Notes under the pieces: model-generated
What the model was told of the DNA's origin: nothing
Databases searched by the model: none
The model's input: only the letters and a program-made list of their open reading frames with translations
Made by a program: the position numbers and the translations under genes
NCBI GenBank assembly: GCA_018894105.1
Contig: CM032133.1
Coordinates: 18,490,501-18,554,500, forward strand
DNA from: Jacaranda mimosifolia
Lineage: Eukaryota; Streptophyta; Magnoliopsida; Lamiales; Bignoniaceae
DNA length: 64,000 nucleotides
Direction: 5' to 3'
Part shown: piece after piece, positions 61,272 through 64,000 of the stretch
Layout of the letters: the number at the start of each line of letters is the position of its first letter
Numbering within the stretch: the stretch's first letter is position 1

Positions 61272-61791
61272 TGTTGGATATGTTAGGGAATTAGAGTTAG
61301 AGATTTTGTTGGTTATATATTAGAAGATAATGTTATGTAGAAGAAAAAATGGTTGTCTTATATTTTTCTTTCAAGGAATCAATATAGATTTGGTGGGTTT
61401 GTTTTGATAGCTAATGGTATAGGGATGAATAAAGTGACTCTAAGAATGACATTAGTTAATTGAAGAAGGATCTCATTAAATTTTTATCTCCCTAGGCAAG
61501 CTAGATATGGAGAATAGGCAAGCTAATAGTGGAGAATAGGGAAGCTAGTAGCAGAGAATAGTCTGCCACTTTTTACTCATGTTTTCATGATTACAAAAAC
61601 TGAGCATACAACACACACACACACACATATATATAGATAGATATTTGCACCATCGACATTTCTTCCTTCAAAAATGTCGGTTCGACTGTGTCTAGACTTT
61701 TCTTTGTTTGATATTTTAATACAACATTCTAGTTCTTTTCTAGATTTTTTTCTCATTTCCTAATCTTCTAGAAAAGACATTATTTCTAACA
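61272..61791 (-). repeat. 5' LTR of nested copia
   Basis: 520 bp with TGTTAGAAATAA at its start and CATATCCAACA at its end on the minus strand; includes a CA/TA microsatellite at about 61610-61650. Confidence 0.85.
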
Positions 61792-61796
61792 CTTTA

Positions 61797-63235
61797 GCTT
61801 TAGTACAATCAGTCTATCAGAATCTGGCAGTTGGACCATTGACATAGGGGCTTCAAATCATATGTGTTGTGACATAAAATTTATAGAAAAACTAAAACCA
61901 ACAAAAGCCATAACCCCTATTTACCTACTAGATGGAGTAGTGGATAGATATAAAGCAATACTGGTTGCCAAGGGTTACAGTCAGGTGGTAGGTATGGACT
62001 ATTTTGACTCATTTTTCCAATTGGTTACAACTAGGGTTTTCATGGCTTTAGCTAGTGCAAAATCTTGGCCCATTCATCAGCTTGACATTAACAATGCACG
62101 TCTTTGTGGATACTTACATAAATAAGTATATATGAAACCTCCAGAAGGATATCTCAAGGCTAAGCAAGGGGAATTTTGCAAACTAATTAAGTTCTGTATG
62201 GATTTAAATAGTTGTCAAGAGAATGAAATCATGAAATTTTATTCACAATTGTAGGAATATGGTTTTAAAAGATTAGAACATGATCACTATCTATTCATTA
62301 AGATTACAAGAGATTTTTCTTATTCTAATTGTCTATATGTAGATGATGTCTTGATAATAGGAAATGATGAATGGGAGATCATGGTAGTTAAAGCCTTTCT
62401 AGACAGCAAGTTCACCATTGAAGATCTCAGGTATGCAAAGTACATCCTGAGTGTTGCGATTGCAAGATCAGTTAATGGCATATTCTTGAACCAAAGAAAA
62501 TATATCTTGGATATTTTGAGTGGTGCAGGATAATTAGGGGCCAAACCGCCAAAACACCAATGCAAAAAGAGTAGATGCTTGTTGCGAAGGATTGTCCAGC
62601 GCTTTTAGAACCAGATTAGTATAGAAGACTAGTTGGCAGACTTCTATACTTGAATATAACGTGAATAGATGTCACATATGTCGTAGAACAACTAAGTTGG
62701 TTTGCCAATGCTCCTTCTAATCTTATTGGATGCAGTTGTTCATGTTTTAAGATATTTGAAACGTTATCCCTCTAAAGGGTTATTTCTTGCTTCTCTCAAT
62801 GATTTGAAGATATAGGCATATTGTGATGCGGATTAGGCCACTTGTCGTGACACTAAGAGATCACTAATTGGATTTTGTATTCTCTTAGGATCCTCACTCG
62901 TTTCGTAGAAGTCGAAGAAGATTACAGTTTCAAGGTCCTTAGTTGAAGTTGAATATCGCAACATGGCTTCTGTAGTGTGTGAATTGTGGTGGCTATCCTA
63001 TATTTTAGCAGATTTCGTTGTTCCAGTCGACCTTCTAATTCCCTTACACTGTGATAACAAGGTTGCTTTGCATATTGCTGCTAATCCAATATTTCATGAT
63101 CTAAGCACTTAGAGATTGTTTGCCATCTAATGATCAATCAACTGCAGCAGGATTTCGTCACCACACAACATGTTCCCAACAGAGAGCAACTTAAACTTAT
63201 ATACAAAATCCCTAACATCTCGTTAGTTTGAATTT
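61797..63235 (+). pseudogene. outer copia protease start, RT and RNase H remnant
   Basis: Protease W-T-I-D-I-G-A-S-N-H-M at about 61832-61865, then a jump at about 61935 to the RT fingers block V-A-K-G-Y-S-Q; integrase lies in the missing part. RT continues with H-Q-L-D-I-N-N-A and, in another frame, L-Y-V-D-D-V-L-I-I-G (about 62333-62362), then R-R-L-V-G-R-L-L-Y-L near 62620, RNase H D-A-D...A-T-C-R-D-T-K-R-S near 62825-62860 and E-V-E-Y-R-N-M-A. Several stops replace Gln codons. Confidence 0.88.
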
Positions 63236-63279
63236 CAACTGTCCAAGTTGGGATTGGCTGATCCTTACTTGAGGGGGCC

Positions 63280-63937
63280 TGTAGAGAATATAGCTACAGA
63301 ATGTAGCTAAGTTAATTGTCTACCGGTTAGTTAGCTTAAAACAGTTAGTTAGCTTAAATGGTTGGTTAGCTGTACTTTTTTGTTAATTAGCATGCCTAGT
63401 AGTATAATATTAGCTATTAAGAGGGTGTTTGGCCAAACTTATTTTAAATATCTTATAAGCTCCTACATCTTATAAGATATTTTTGGAGTTTATAAGATGT
63501 TAGATCTTATTTTTAAAATAAATTGTTGAAGTGTTTGGATAAAATAAAATCTTGGAACTTATAAGATGTTAATAATGACAATTTTGTAATTAAAATGGTT
63601 AAAAATGAAGAAGCTTGTTAAGATTTTAAAAATAAGTTAGGGCCTCCTTACTTTTTTGAAAGAGCTTATAAGCTCATAACATCTTATTTTAAGATTTTAT
63701 AAGCTCTTTTTTAAAAAAAATTACCAAACACTTTTTATCAACTTATTAGCTCTTAATCATCTTATAAAATATTTTGAGGAGCTTATAAGCTCATCCAAAC
63801 ACCCTCTAAATACAACAACGCGATTTCTAAATAAATAGATAGAAAATTATGTAAACATTTACTACACATTTTGTGTAAAATGGAGTCATTTTTCTCCTCT
63901 CTCTCCCTCGTTTGAACCTGAACTTTGGATTCTCTCA
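63280..63937 (+). repeat. 3' LTR of the outer copia element, containing a MITE
   Basis: 658 bp, of which 386 bp is the MITE at 63421-63806. The remaining 272 bp aligns with the 5' LTR from TGTAGAGAATA to TCTCTCA. Confidence 0.88.
63421..63806. mobile_element. Harbinger-like MITE (386 bp) in the 3' LTR
   Basis: Perfect 12-bp terminal inverted repeat GAGGGTGTTTGG/CCAAACACCCTC, flanked by TAA at 63418-63420 and 63807-63809. Subterminal CTTATAAGCTC motifs occur near both ends. The 5' LTR of the same element is an empty site. No coding sequence. Confidence 0.88.
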
Positions 63938-64000
63938 TAGTAGATTGATTCTGATACTATGACTAGTACCAAAACTTGATGGGCGTTTGTAAAAGCCAAA
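63938..64000. other. right flank of the outer copia element
   Basis: Too short to classify. Confidence 0.4.

Larger units (their letters stand above)
57924..61791 (-). mobile_element. nested Ty1/copia element with CTTTA target duplication
   Basis: Inserted in opposite orientation into the outer element: CTTTA lies at 57919-57923 and 61792-61796, and host gag and protease continue on either side. Its 5' LTR is 61272-61791. The left end keeps only the last ~49 bp of the 3' LTR (57924-57972), joined to RT sequence, so RNase H, polypurine tract and most of the 3' LTR are deleted. Confidence 0.92.
56433..63937 (+). mobile_element. Ty1/copia element hosting a nested copia and a MITE
   Basis: Plus-strand LTRs at 56433-56693 and 63280-63937 (the latter enlarged by a MITE) share TGTAGAGAATAT, GAATGTAGCTAAGTTAATTG, ACTTTTTTGTTAATTAGC and AAAATGGAGTCA. 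The primer site follows at 56694 and the polypurine tract GAGGGGGCC precedes the 3' LTR (63271-63279). The body has gag, protease start, RT and RNase H; a second copia element (57924-61791) is inserted between gag and protease, and integrase plus the start of RT are deleted at about 61935. The outer flanks (GGATG and TAGTA) do not match as a target duplication. Confidence 0.88.

Noticed and set aside
56428..63942. Target duplication for the outer copia element
   Set aside because: Flanking 5-mers GGATG and TAGTA do not match; element ends are supported by LTR alignment, primer site and polypurine tract only.

Overview
This is nuclear DNA from a flowering plant, most likely a eudicot (placement within eudicots is not decided by the sequence). 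The evidence is GT-AG introns in plant-length genes, a plant-type class III chitinase, DDM1 and PERK-type genes, and dense LTR retrotransposons and MITE-like DNA transposons in very AT-rich spacer. No bacterial, organellar, rRNA or convincing tRNA features were seen.

Layout. (1) 1-4894: decayed minus-strand Ty1/copia element whose 5' LTR ends 48 bp before the ATG of a class III chitinase pseudogene (4943-5830, three lesions). (2) 7006-14444: complete 15-exon minus-strand DDM1-type SNF2 remodeler, intact except for one extra base in exon 7; intron 11 carries a 960-bp Harbinger-like MITE. (3) 14.5-25.4 kb: AT-rich, gene-free, with two large AT-rich TIR elements and microsatellites. (4) 25.4-31.5 kb: remnants of a minus-strand copia element and a plus-strand chromodomain Ty3/gypsy element riddled with stop codons, many of them CAG-to-TAG. 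(5) 32.1-36.7 kb: a 1.9-kb TIR element with TTA target duplication and an internal 482-bp tandem duplication, an orphan RRM exon, a second copy of the DDM1-intron MITE family, and a long inverted repeat interrupted by another Harbinger-like MITE. (6) 37-46.4 kb: an old gypsy RT scrap, a GRF zinc-finger exon, and a roughly 1-kb sequence present twice; the second copy is interrupted by a 1.65-kb CACTA-like element. (7) 46629-52155: an intact 8-exon minus-strand PERK proline-rich receptor-like kinase. (8) 52.9-64.0 kb: a copia gag scrap, a 2.1-kb internally deleted copia element with matching target duplication, and a 7.5-kb copia element containing a nested oppositely oriented copia element and a MITE in its 3' LTR.

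Host genes. Only two host loci look functional or near-functional. DDM1 is a nucleosome remodeler needed for DNA methylation and silencing of transposons; PERKs are plasma-membrane kinases with a wall-associated proline-rich ectodomain. There is no sign that they work together. The rest is a layered record of transposon insertion, internal deletion and decay. I found no clear new multi-gene system; the best candidates for follow-up are the DDM1 exon-7 frameshift, the long inverted repeat at 35.1-36.65 kb, and the CAG-to-TAG decay pattern.
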